From: Pseudisothecium myosuroides
Taxonomy: Eukaryota; Streptophyta; Bryopsida; Hypnales; Lembophyllaceae
NCBI GenBank assembly: GCA_951799445.1
Contig: OX637292.1
Location: 16,433,296-16,497,295, forward strand
Length of the DNA: 64,000 bases
Reading direction: 5' to 3'
Shown here: piece by piece, positions 47,942 to 60,010 of the stretch
Numbering within the stretch: the stretch's first letter is position 1
How the letters are laid out: each line of letters starts with the position of its first letter
Notes under the pieces: generated by a model
Database searches by the model: none
What the model was told of the DNA's origin: nothing
The model's input: the letters and a program-made list of their open reading frames with translations, nothing else
Position numbers and translations under genes: made by a program

Positions 47942-49517
47942 GAGCCACACCGAACTGCAGAGTGCATGACGATTTGGACGGATGTGTATCAATCACTTGT
48001 GCAGTAGCATTTTCAAAAGTTTACAAATATTAGCGGCTGTAGTAAATACAAAGACTTGGATGGTTGTACGTACATATTATTAGTATCGGAATGTTTGTCA
48101 TAAGGAGTGTGCGTTTGTCTTAGAGAGAACGTGGACGCTCATTTTTTCCGTGTAGTACAGAATCCTTACATATGTACAGACGAGAGTGCATTCTTTACGG
48201 ATGTCCATCTCTCTACTTGTCATGCAATAATATGTTAAAAAATTATGTACTCGATAAAGAATGTCATGCATGGGTCGTTCTAGTGAACGTGAGCTCATGA
48301 ACTCCTTTTGTAACTGAATGTAAAGAGCCATTGTCGGTCAGTAAGAAACCATGAATTATTTCAAATTTTGAATGTCAAATACGTGCCAGTGCAGGAGACA
48401 GCAGCTAGTCCGGGATACACCATAAGGCTTGCCCAGAAAATCCCGAGTATAACCCCCCCCCCCCCGGAAAAAAAATCCATGAAACCGCAGGCAGGCGCAG
48501 GCAGCAAACGGTGGCGTAGGCAGGGCCGACCCGCCGTCAGAAGTCCGGAGGGACTGGAAGCGTCGGAGGGACTGGAAGCGTCGGAAGGCAGGTGAAAGCA
48601 GGGAAGTCGGAAGAAGCAGCACCTGCTAGGGAGGCGCCGCAGGCGCCTGATCTCCCACGAGAGAGACTGACCGTCGTCCCGGTCCTGAATAAATCCACGT
48701 TTATGACGATAGGAGTTGTACTTGGTGGAGGTCCAGGTCTGTCGCAGGAGTGTCGATTGTTTCCCTGAGGTTCAGCGCCCTTGTGTAGGATCAGTGGTCA
48801 GATGGGTAACCAGCGGCAGTTGCTATAAGAAGGTAACCTCGTCGTTTTGCACTAGCACTTCGGAGTCCTTGAAGTTTTGTTCTTCTTAGTCAATGACAAG
48901 CCGACATTCCTGGAATGAAGTAATAATTCCATGTGCACCGCTGTACATCCCCAGGTGTGTCGTTATTTCGGAGAGGTATGAGATCAGCAAAAGTGGCGTA
49001 TTCGGAGGGGCAGCACTGAAAAAGACGAACGGGCATATGGGTAAGCCACTTTTTTGTAAAGTTACAATCATCGCTCATCTTGCCAGGTCAGAAAAAAACA
49101 GGCGGACCAGCTCTTCTTTCAGCAGTCTCAGAAGATGCTCGACATTGCAAGATCAATTTCGGCTTGCTGGTGCAATGAATCTGTGCTCTACTAGTTTCTT
49201 TCAATTGAAGACATCATGCACTTGGACATGATTATTTTTCACAAATTTTGCCGATGCGTGAGGTCAGTCAAAGCTGGACCTGAATGAACAGGACAGGCCC
49301 TGCTCGTGACGGTCAACGTCACGATCTTCATGGTCAAAGCACATAATCTCAGTATCGGCGAACATTTTTTGAGTAATCTCTGTTGCAGTCGATTGAAGTG
49401 AACACCATACTGAAGATCCTACGGTTACTTTCTGTCTTCATTCATCCGTATTGCAAGCACCGCAACTGCAAGATTTCCATTTTTTTGTCTCCTTCCCTGT
49501 CTTCCGAAAGACTCGTG

Positions 49518-49528
49518 CCACTAAAGGG
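49518..49528 (-). repeat. piggyBac right terminal inverted repeat
   Basis: CCACTAAAGGG, exact inverse of the left end, directly before TTAA. A palindromic GTGACGGTCAACGTCAC lies inward at about 49306-49322. Confidence 0.9.
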
Positions 49529-49530
49529 TT

Positions 49531-49660
49531 AATACAGCGTTGATGCTAAAGTGCATTAAAACCCTTTATCACTTGCCAATACAATCCAATATTAAAAATA
49601 ATTTACGTTCAACAATAGTAACTATTTTCAATTGCTATTAGTGAGTCTTTTACCTTACGA
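49531..49660 (+). repeat. Host repeat, copy right of the piggyBac element
   Basis: GATGCTAAAGTGCATTAAAAC, TTGCCAATAC and AATAGTAACTATT with TTGCTATTAGTGA match 42878-42990. It starts at the TTAA of the right junction. Confidence 0.6.
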
Positions 49661-49739
49661 TAATTCCAAAATTCCCCAAACGAAAGCCTTGCCACCTGAA
49701 GTGAGAGTCGGCAGAGTTTGAGGACCTTATCTAAAATTC

Positions 49740-50188
49740 TATTTGTCAGGAGGACAGTGAAACTTATTTTGATCCCCGCCTGCCCGTCTGCCCGTGTGCC
49801 CGATCTTGCCCTAGGGCGGGAACCTCCCTCTCAGTCTATTTTCGCTCCTCGCACCTGCTCGCCTCACCTCTCTCCCCTCGCCCGCTCGTCACCGAGCCGC
49901 GAGCGCTTGGCGCCGCCGTCGCCCCGTCTCTGCACCTGCGCCACCTCTTTCTCCACCTGCGCCCTTTTTTCCTGATCATTTTGACCTCCGGACGGCTCTG
50001 TTTGGGCCTTTCTCCCGCCTAGCGCTGCGTCGTTCTTCATTTAGGGTTGCAGGGCGCATCCCGGGACTGGAATCGGGTCCCAGACGAAGTTTCAAGACTG
50101 GTCGTGGCGATGTGAGCGCTCGGAGATCGCCCATGCGCATATCTTGTGATATGATCGCTCTGATTTAGTTTCTGGATCTGCCTTGAAG
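49740..50188 (+). promoter_or_regulatory. Probable promoter and 5' leader of the 51-58 kb gene
   Basis: A C/T-rich, GC-rich stretch (49.78-50.03 kb) is followed by ordinary leader sequence ending at a strong donor, TTGAAG|GTGAGT at 50189. This indicates a non-coding first exon and a leader intron of about 0.8-0.9 kb before the coding start at 51081. The acceptor could be at TTCTTTAG (51011) or AAAATAG (51057). No clear TATA box is seen. Confidence 0.45.
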
Positions 50189-50397
50189 GTGAGTTCTTCG
50201 TAGCTTGTGGATCTGCTTTCGTGGTTAAAAGTTGATACATGATCATGGGAGTTCGTTTCCCCGTACGAAATGTTCCTGCAAACGTATCTTGGTGAGGTCG
50301 TTTACTCACATTGAGTTGGTTTTTCTTGTCCGATTCTTTGAATTGATTCTTCTGATTAATCCGGAAGATGAAAGTGCGGCACTGCGTGAGTCCACCT

Positions 50398-51010
50398 CAG
50401 TAGTATCAGTACCTCAGGTTGAGGTTCTTGTTTTTAGGTCAAATGTTAGGATTGTTTTTGTATATGCTTTAAGCTTGTTTTTGACCCTTGGAGTCGCGTT
50501 TCGTATAATTCTTTTTGATATAATAAGCAGATCTTTGATGAAATGTTTGCATTCGCACGTATGCTTTTGCAGCATTGCGAAATGCTGATTAGTTGGCTGC
50601 ATTTGAGATAAATGTAGATGTGTTTATTGTCATCTGCATCGTTTTAACAAAATGGCAGGATTTTAATGTTGAATATCAACCGTACTGTGACTGTTCTCCT
50701 AGGTATTATCAGTATGTCAAGGTTGAGGTTCTTGTTTTTAGGTCATACATGTAAATTTTAGTGTTGTTTGTATGCTTTTAGCTTGTCATGCGAGGTTTGT
50801 GTAATTCTTCGTGATTTGTCAAGCAATTCTTCGTTGAGATCTTGGCATTCGCACATATCTTTTGGTATTAGGGCAAGATTTACGGCATCGCGAACTACTG
50901 GTTAGTTGGCTGCATTTGAGATGTTGTGACGTGTTTGTTCTCATCTTCCTTGATGTTTAAAAATGGCAGGTTATTTGTGTTGAAGTCTACTGTAGTGTGA
51001 CTTTTCTTTA
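50398..51010 (+). repeat. Tandem duplication inside the leader intron, ~305-bp unit
   Basis: GTTGAGGTTCTTGTTTTTAG occurs near 50418 and 50722. It is followed in both copies by TATGCTTT...AGCTTG, CATTCGCAC, GTTAGTTGGCTGCATTTGAG and AAAATGGCAGG. The two units are collinear but diverged by substitutions and indels. Confidence 0.8.
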
Positions 51011-51080
51011 GAGTCCTCCTTGAATATGCACGAGGTTCTTGTCAAGACCTAAAATAGGTGGTGAGGCGGAAAGTTGAGCA

Positions 51081-54000
51081 ATGGAGGCCCCCATTGTTGG
51101 TGGCCATACAGGAGCTTTACCGCTGCAAGGACAGGCAGCGAGAAGGGAGTGGAGGAAAGTCTCTGACATGCCCAATGGTCAGGGAAGATTAGCAGCCGAT
51201 GCGAACCAGTCCAGGACACATCAGTCTGCACGACCAAGGTCGGGTAATGTGGGACAAAGGAGGAGTAGTCAAAATGGGAGAATATTTCACCCTGGTAGTA
51301 GCGAACATTCGAGTGATTCCGATCATCATGGTGGTGAGGGCAATGGGAGCCACTTGACGGGTGGTCCTATATCTCCTCAAGAGATGATCAATCAGAATAT
51401 TGGACAGCAGGATGCTCTATATGACGAGGTTAGTGAATTTTTTTCCTAAACTGTCGTCATCAAGCACTGAAGAATAGAAAACGCTCTTGGCTTACGTGTT
51501 CCTCTCGATTTCTGTTCTTAGAGACCTACTCGTTGGCTGATGCCTTCACCCTGGTTCATTTGAACTATTTTTGAAGTCTTACTTGCTTCGCAAGTTTATA
51601 CAGTCTAGGATAATTGTCTTTAAGTAGATTGGCGATTCCTAAGTTGGGGCCGAAAAGTCTCATTTGCATGTCCGTTTAATTCGTTTTGGGTTAACATCTC
51701 CTCTACATGGAACAATGCTACTTTCTTTCAAACTTTCATTGTTGGAGGAAGAAAAGTATCTTAATATTTGTTCCGGTGGTCTTTGGTAAGATTGGAGTGG
51801 ACTTTCCTTTAATGACTTGCAAGTTTAACTGTTATTTAATAAGAAGCTTAGTCCTGATGTACGATTCTGTAAATCTATTTAGATTGAACTGTTTATATCG
51901 CGTGAAGAGTGAAGCTACACTTACCATCTTCGAAGTTCTCTGAATATTCCGAAACACTCAGTTCAGCCGATCTGTGGACACCAAAATGTGAATATTGTTC
52001 TGATTGTTAATGGTCTCAGTTGATCCCTTGTTGAATTTTGATGCATGCGTTGATCTTTTCAGATGCATCGGCAGCAACAGAACGAACATGCTGCTATGAA
52101 CACTATGTCGATGGAATCAGGTAGGGGTGTAATGGAGAATCCCGACGATGCTCTTGAGCAGCAACTTCTTGATGTTTCCAGGAAAAGGGAACAACTTCAG
52201 CAAGCAGAACTAGAGTTAAGGGCACAGTTTATTGCGCGATCAGAGGTGCACCGTATGCAGAATAGTTATGGGGAGCAGTCTAAACAACATGCAGACATTG
52301 TGGCAAGTCTTCAGGTATTATTTTATGCATTCTATCTCTGTTCAGGCTCAAATTGGCATATGATGAAGCTTTATCCTTCATGTCAACGTTGTGGAGCTTA
52401 GTATTATTTTGGATTCGTTGCACCTGTTGGGTTCGCTCTAGAGATGTATGGTCTAGTGGCTTGGATGCTGTGGGCGACCTGTGGCCTCTGAATTTTTTCC
52501 AAAGTATATTCAAACTGGGGTCTTATTTATCTGCATATAGGAATCCACGGGTGAGTCTGTTGTCTTGCAAACTACCTGACACCGGAAAGGAGTGAAAGTG
52601 AACATGGGTACACTTTCTTGAAGAGTTTTGAAGGAAGCACTTGTTCCTTGATTCATTGCAAGTTTTATTGCTTAACGTTGGATAACAAGGTTATGTTGCA
52701 TGTTGCAGAATGAGATTCATGATCGAGATCAAAGACTACATCGTCTGGAACAGAGCGTTGAAGAACGAGAGCAACAACTCAGGGCAAACCAAATGCAAGC
52801 AACTGAAGCTGTGAGCTCATTTTCCTGATCCAGAAACTGAAACGGACTGAGAGTGTAGATGTGGATGTTTTCGTTCACTGTATCTCTGATGTTTTTTGAA
52901 TACTTGAACACTGAAACCTAGGTGTTAGTTGAAGTTGCATTTTAGCCTGGAATGAGTCACTGTTGATTGTGCTTCAGCAGGTAAGAGCAAGGGATGACGT
53001 TCTACGTGAGCAGACTAACGAGCTTGCATCTTTACGGTATGTTTTCTGATTGTCGTGGCAAGCATGGCAAACCAACTCCTGTGCTGGTTATAAGGGTTCT
53101 TATTCATTTCCATACACATCGTTCTTAGAGAAGCACTTTACTTCGAAATATATATCTTATTCTGTATTCCATGCACGCAGCCGTGAGCGTGATGCTGCCG
53201 TAGCAGAACATAAAGCAGCAATTGCACAGTTTGAGGCAGATAGATCAGATTATACTGCACAAATTGAGCATCTTAAGGAGCAAGTGCACGATACAGAGCG
53301 ACACCGGCAGGAAGCTGAAGAACAGGTATCTAGTTGTCGTATTCCTTCGGCATAGTATTTTGTTAGTGTTTGATAATTAGTCATACGGGATTAGTTTGGT
53401 AGATTTGTATTGTGCTAACATATGATGTTCGATCAAAGTGATTTCATTATCTCTCGATATCTCTGGTCATAAATTTCTTTTTCTTATTTTAAACTGGTTT
53501 CTGGCAGAATCGAACGTCACAAGACCTGCTTTTGTTCAAAGATGGTCAACTGCAGGATGCTCAGGCTTGGATGGCTAGAGCCCAGGAGCTTGATGCTTAT
53601 CATATCAATAATAATAATACCCTGCATGCTGAGCTTCGGGATCGCAGTGAACAGTTGAATCAACTTTGGATGGGATTCCAGAGGCAGGTATATGCTTCGA
53701 GGGATGATTTCATGCTCAACATGAAGTATCTCTCTTTCGATACCGGTCGTTCCATAGGGAAATTGTGATTCGTTTGGCATATTCAATGCTGTGTTCATGC
53801 CGTTTGACTTTTCTGGCTTTGTTATAGTGCGGTTTATTTGAAGGCTGCAGATTCATGTCTAAGAACCAATTTGTGTGTGAATATTATCCATCATGATATA
53901 ATGACCCTTACTTAACCGGATGTGAACATGTGATGTCAGATTGTAGACATGGAAAGATTTCATGCTCAAGTGGTTCAACGGCTGCAAACTGAGCTCAATG

Positions 54001-57000
54001 AAGCTAGAGAGCAGTCTCAAATGCCAAAAGGCTCTGGTAAAGAACGTCTTGGAGCAAGAGAAGAACGGCAAGCTCATACTGCCAATCACGTAGACCTTCT
54101 TCAGCGTGAGGGTGTTGAAGAGACTGGGGCTAAAGCTTCCATAGCAATCAATGGTGGAGTTGTGCGCGGCAACCCAATAATTCTTTCGCACGGAAATATG
54201 GAGGCGGCTGTGCCGGTGTACATTCCTCTTGACAATTCCATCAAGGTCGTTGGATTAATATTAACCCTTTCCAATTTCTCATTCCTCTGTTTATTTTTGA
54301 GTCTCTGGAGTGAAAATACTATTTCTTGTGGTCGAGTTATATTGTCTTTTACGACCTCAAGTAGATGCAGCACTAAGGCTGTTATAATAAGCATGAACTC
54401 TGACTATTCGTTGAAAACACTTGTAGAATAATTGGTCTTCGTCAAACTCCTTGAGGCAGTTATGGTACATGACATCAGGCATGTCTGACCGCTTTAAAAG
54501 GAAAAATTAAGTATAATTAGTTTGTTTCAGTCTTGTTTCTATTAACTGATTATTCTCTTTTGACCCTCGGTGTAGTCTTCCTCAAATCATCCACGTAGGT
54601 TCTTAGATTCTTGTCCGTTTCAACTCTCCGCTAGGTGTAGTGTCGGTATGTTTCACTTGTCCTGATATTATATGGAAATTATGCAGGTGGAACATGCCAC
54701 AGGGCTTCCCGTTGTGCCGTCCTCTGGTGTGGTAGGCTCTAATCCCGTATTGGCCTCCGTTGGAATGCCAGTAATTCAACAGTTTAGTCTCCAGCAACAG
54801 CCTTTGGCTTCTGTTGCTCAGACTTCTCCTATTATTCAAACTTCCTTTCCTCAGCTGCACGTGCATCCTCCTGTGTTATCTGCGCCTCAACATCATCCTT
54901 CTGCACAGCAACCAGTTAATATCAGAACTTACTATTCATGTTCCTGATGCTTTATGTCTCGCAAGAAAAAGCTTTCTGGGAATCACTTTTCTGTAACTGT
55001 GCACCCAACTGGGTCTACGAGTTTGCTAAGCAGTCCAATCTGTTTCTGTTGTAATATTCGATAATCTTTGGTTTTACCTCTCAAGAATGATTCGAATATT
55101 TCGATTCAAATTTATTAGGTCATCATGTTTGCTTCAAGTTCACTGTAGTTTTCACATATTTTAAAGATATTTCTTCAGTATTGCCTCTAATGTGCTCTTG
55201 CTGGTTGTGCACATTAAAAATTTTCAGAACCCTCAGCTGCAGCAACAATATCGATCAATTGAAGCCCCGCACCACATCCCTACTTCATCCGTACCTAAGC
55301 ATACCATGCAGTCCAGTCAGCCGCAACAAAAACTACTAGATCGTGAAGAAGGCCAGCAGCATGGTGGGATTTTACTCTCTCAGTTGTCCTTGAAAGCTCA
55401 AGCTCCTGTATCATCTGCCCAATCCTCTGCGCAGAAGGCTCAGGAGGAAGCCGTAGTTCCTGAGGCTGTGAAGCCTTTGCGTGAGGTTCAGAAAGTCCAG
55501 CTACTGTCGCACTCCTCTCAGGATCAGAAGCAAGCGGAGAACTCCATGCAACTCCACCCGCATTCTTCCCAGCCAGAACGTCAGGTTTGAGTTCAATTCT
55601 GCCCGGAGAACTGCTTCTTCACCGTTGTTTGACTCATTAACGTCTTGAACTTATCCGAAGCCATGCACGAAGTATATATTTTGCTAATATAAGGATATAA
55701 GCTTGAACTGGACATGAATATTTTTACTGATTTTAACGATGACGCTCTTGTAGGAGCATATTTCTAGCCCTCTCTATCTGAGTGAGAAATACGTGTTCAG
55801 TTAATTGTTCTGGCTTCTTGAATGAGTCACTGTTGTATATTTATGTTGCTGATGTTAGCACCTAAGGGATGCTTGTGTGTCGCTTTTAGTTTAATTAGTA
55901 TGATTCTTAGGTCTTTTTTTCTGTAGCCCCGCATTCTCCATTGCTTTCAGTCCTTGATGTTGCGAATAAAGTTTGGTCCATTGGAATCGAGCTTTCTTAT
56001 TTGGAAGTTGACTACGTCAATGGGCAACAAGAATCAAAATGAAGAGGCTGTTAAGATGTGTTACTAAACTTGTTGCTTTTTAATTCTTTGCTGGTCTCCT
56101 TAAATGTCCTTCCTGCTCACATGGCTTATTGACATGCATGTTGCAGAGACAAGAGCAACAACAGCATTCTCAAAGTCACAAGCAGGTCGTCGTTCAGCAG
56201 CATGATGAGGCACGCCAGTTGCAGCATCAGCAGGGCATTTCAAGTTCCATGCATAATCTTTCTCAAACTGCAACCACTGGGACTGAGGAAGACCAGCTGC
56301 AACAGAAACCGCTGCCAAGCAAGACCATCATGGCCAAGCAAGAGCCAAGGCATCCTGTAACTATCCCAGTGAATCCTCAACACCAGACTGCTCCTGAGCC
56401 TCTCAAAAATCCGGAACCTGTCCTTCTGGATGAGAGAGCTTTGCTTGCCTGTCTTGTACGCGCTGTGCCTGCTGAAGCTAGTTCCAAGATCAGTTTGAAA
56501 TCTACAGTGAGTGTTACTCCAGTCCCTCCAGTTCCTCCAATTCATGCTCAACTTGGATCCCTCTAATTCCTCCAATGAGTGCTCGCATAGGTAGTCCACT
56601 GGATTGCACTGTTTAGGAATGCTATTGTCGATGTATGAAGATTAGTAACTGGAGTTATTGATCTAAAGGTTAGCGACCTGAGGTTTTGGGAGCCAGAAGT
56701 GTCTGATACCGTAGTGCTTTTCTTTTGTATGCAGCTACCAAATCGTCTGGGAAAAATGCTTGCTCCTCTTCATTGGCAGTCATACCGGAAGCAATATGGT
56801 CGCCTTGACGAGTTTGTGAGCTCGCATAAAGAGGTATTCTTTGATTCCTTCATCTACTCCTGCGAATTATCTATTTATTGTTACGGCCATTTTACTCAAA
56901 TTCATGTATCTATTGTTGAATCCTTGGAATTTGATCATATGATCAGACAACAGAATATCATGGAATGTGATTTGGTTGATTTTATTGTGCAGCTTTTTGT

Positions 57001-57806
57001 AATTGAAGATGACTACATTTATTTGAGAGAAGGAGCTCATGCCAGGGTTTCTGCTACGACAGCTGTGGCCAAAGCAGCTGCGGCTGCTGCCGCTGCGAGT
57101 CCGGTAGGATTAGACCGTCTCCCTACTGTAGCAGTGACCCCAGTGGCTCATGCTTCTCAAATGCAGAGGGGGAAGAATTCAAAACCTTCCAGTAAAGATG
57201 ACAGAGCTAGAGCACAATCACAGCAGGATAGCCTAAATATTCACAAGCAGAGATCGACATCCCCGCAGCATTCTAAGTCAGGAAGCTCCCGACAGAATTC
57301 TGCATCCCGAGGTAACGCGGCGAGCGAGGTAGCTGCTCCTAATAATGGAGGTAAACTCGACAGTGGAAGTAACACCACTGGCGAAGATTCTAGTGCTGCC
57401 TCGGGAAATGTTTCTTCTATAACAGATAATGGAGAGGCAAATAGCCATGGGAGTTCTAGAACGAGTGGCTATCATGGAAGCAGACAAACAAGCAGGTTTG
57501 CAACTTCAGTATACTCTACTCCATTTTTTTCTCCTTCACAGTTCTCTGCAGCTGTTATTCCTTGGCTGTTCCCTAGGCATCCTGTTTTTTCATAACTGCA
57601 GTGTGCTAATCATTATATGGTTATAATAGAGTTGAGTTCTGCATGCTGTTCCTAATACTGGTCTATGACTTTCAGATGAGAGAATTTATGACACTACTGT
57701 TGTTTATGGCAGCCGAAGCTCTTTAACTGGATCAGGGCAATTTAGAAAACAGGATAACCACTACAGGTCGCCGACACAAGATAGTCGGTCCTCAGCAACC
57801 CCATGA
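51081..57806 (+). CDS. Coiled-coil, Gln-rich protein with a conserved C-terminal domain
   Basis: Thirteen coding exons fit with GT-AG borders and kept phase: 51081-51428, 52063-52314, 52709-52810, 52981-53036 (or from 52978), 53181-53325, 53508-53687, 53940-54245, 54687-54914, 55228-55584, 56147-56506, 56735-56833, 56993-57350 or -57495, and 57676-57806. The product is about 975 aa. Exon 1 is Gly/Ser/Arg-rich. Exons 2-7 form long Glu/Gln/Arg coiled coils (LHRLEQSVEEREQQLRA, HLKEQVHDTERHRQEAEEQ). Exons 8-10 are Gln/Pro-rich. A compact domain spans exons 10-12: ALLACLVRAVPAE, LPNRLGKMLAPLHW, YRKQYGRLDEFV and LFVIEDDYIYLREGA. It looks like a winged helix (inference) and is followed by an Ala run and a Ser-rich tail. 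I take it for a conserved plant family without a known function and give no symbol. A regulatory or RNA/chromatin scaffold role is only a guess. The C-terminus is uncertain (see findings). Confidence 0.82.
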
Positions 57807-59599
57807 CAGTGAGGTATTTTGATCTCCACGCTGCTTATCTGCATTGCAAAGGTCTGCACCTCTGCTAACAAATCCTTGGATTTTGTTTCTGCATCTCTTA
57901 TGCAAGCATTCAAACCAATCAGTAAATTGCACGTTTCTCTCGTTTATTGGACTAGTTGCTAGTCATAAGACTGATGTTTCCGTTTCATTTGTTTTCTGCA
58001 CACTCCAAGATCTTCAGTAAGGTGTTTTTAATTAACCTCTTTTACGCATTTAAATCATTTCTGCTCGGATTTGGTATTTGGTATTTACTGCGACGTGTTC
58101 TCGTGTGTACCATTGGGTCTCTTCGTATCGAATTATTTAAATCTTCCATTATTTTTTAGACTCTTTCCGGAATTGTGCAGGAAATAGAAGTGGTTAATCG
58201 ATGCCCTAGCTGAGGGCGTTATTGAAGGAGCTCTCATCGAATTCTAATATGCGGCCCTACATTTAATGACTATATAGCATCTGACATAACCCTTGAGACG
58301 TCCTAGGTTTTTAATATACACTGAAACTACCCGAGGGGCTTGGTGTGACGTTCAAGGGTTAATGTGCTGCAGCACGCTTATTTGTTCGCAGTTACGCAGC
58401 TGGGTTATTAAAGAAATGGTGCAAAGCAGTTTTTCACTTGCTAAAGTGCAAGTTTTTCACCTGTTTTTCCCGCTTCTGATTCCGACTGACAAATGCGTTT
58501 TCACATTCGTCAGCCAGGTTATGAATTTTCAGGTATTTTTTTGTTCTTTGGCGACAGCCCTAGTGGTAGCATCCTTTTATGGTTAGCGAAAGTACAACTA
58601 TTACTCGTGAGGATTCTCAATGAGTGGCAAAGGACCTGTTTCCTGATTGAAATTTCACGGTTTGGATACTGTTTTCCATTTTCAAGCCAGGCACTGTATT
58701 CTTGCAAAGGATACATACAAAGTTCTGCCTGCTTTAGCTGATGACAACGCTCTTTTATTTTCGTCGTCTTCGTTTCTGCAGTTGCCAAATGTTCATCTTG
58801 TCATTGTACGTGAAATAGGATTGAATTTGAGTTGGAATGAATGTAAGTTCAGTTCCAAGTGCTATTTGAGTATGTTTGGAGCGGTTTGTAATCCTGGACA
58901 AGGATGGACAAGGTTTCTGTGCTTTTAGAATGTGTTTGTAGAATTTGCTTGTGGAGAGTGCAAACTGTCGATCATACACGACCTCTTTGGTGCCATACTG
59001 TCATTTTCTCTATTGCTACCAAAATTCTAGTAACTCTCACGAAGTAAATACGGAGTAATAAATACTCTTTAAGGGAGATAACCCATTCCTGACCACTTAA
59101 GGAATTACAGGTAGTTGGAGGGCGGTTTCTTTGGAGGGAAAATTTTCCCATGTGTAGAAATAGAGTTTGGATGGTTTCCAGAATTTTCAGAGTTTTTTTG
59201 TCTCAAAATGAAATTACTATGAATTAATCAGCTAAAGATTGTGTTCATCCCATATTGGTGATATAGGTCTTGTTATTTTTGACTAAGGATAGGTTGCAAA
59301 ATCAACCAAGGGTTGGTTGCAATATTAAGAGTCTTTGAGCCAATCATAATGTGCCACAATTGCCTTAAGAATTGTACCATAATTAATCAATGTTCTTGTC
59401 TTCCTTCACGAAAAGAGAGAAGTCTACTCTGTGAGAATGGAGTGTTGATCTGGAATGGGTTATCTCCCCTAATGTTCAATGTGAAAAGAAAGTTGTTTTG
59501 CACCTTGTCATGGAAAAAAATGGTTTTCATCATATTTTTTTTTTTTGAAGTTGCTTGAGTACATTTTCAATGAATATTGCAAATTCCCTCATTATGGTA
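57807..59599. other. 3' UTR of the preceding gene, then gene-free DNA
   Basis: A likely 3' UTR intron runs from 57814 (GAG|GTATTT) to 58180 (AATTGTGCAG). Transcript end is not defined. From about 59.0 kb the DNA becomes AT-rich, with no supported gene. Confidence 0.4.
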
Positions 59600-60010
59600 T
59601 TATCCCTGAAGCGCTCTGACGTCCATATTCTAGACAATGAACGGAGGGCTTCAAGGCATGTTGTAGTCCAACTAACTTCTACCATTCATCTAATGTAATA
59701 TTTGAATGTAGAAAAGACAACCTTCTTTAATGAGCAAATTCATGACTTTTTGGCTTGTATTTTGTTTCAAGGTTAAGTAGATGTAGGTTTAAGATGTAAG
59801 GAATTTTTTTCACAAATACATTTTCATTCATTAAAAAATTGTTAGTAAGATGTAGGTTCTCAATAGAAGGACAAATTTAATTGTCAATAGTTCTAAAATG
59901 AAATTGAAACATGTCTATTCTAATTTATACACTATTGACCTATAATTTTTTTGGAACAATAATTGTCAAGTAGTATCACTATGTTGGCTTAATTTTTTTG
60001 GAACAATAAT
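59600..60010 (+). mobile_element. Fragment of the TTAA family
   Basis: TTAT then CCCTGAAGCGCTCTGAC resembles the left end at 2564. Inside, AAAAAATTGTTAGTAAGATGTAGG and AAATGAAATTGAAACATG match the middle of the ~920-bp family. The right end is missing or unrecognisable. Confidence 0.4.

Larger units (their letters stand above)
43209..49532 (+). mobile_element. 6.3-kb piggyBac transposon with complete ends
   Basis: TTAA at 43209-43212 and 49529-49532 flank an element of 6,316 bp with a perfect 11-bp terminal inverted repeat, CCCTTTAGTGG (43213-43223; inverse at 49518-49528). The interior encodes one piggyBac transposase, broken, on the plus strand. About 1.5 kb on each side is non-coding or holds only short frames. 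The element is visibly GC-richer than the AT-rich DNA on its left. TTAA target and CCC ends are diagnostic of piggyBac. It was intact enough to transpose, but its own transposase is now defective. It lies between a duplicated host sequence and the leader of the gene at 51-58 kb. Confidence 0.93.
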
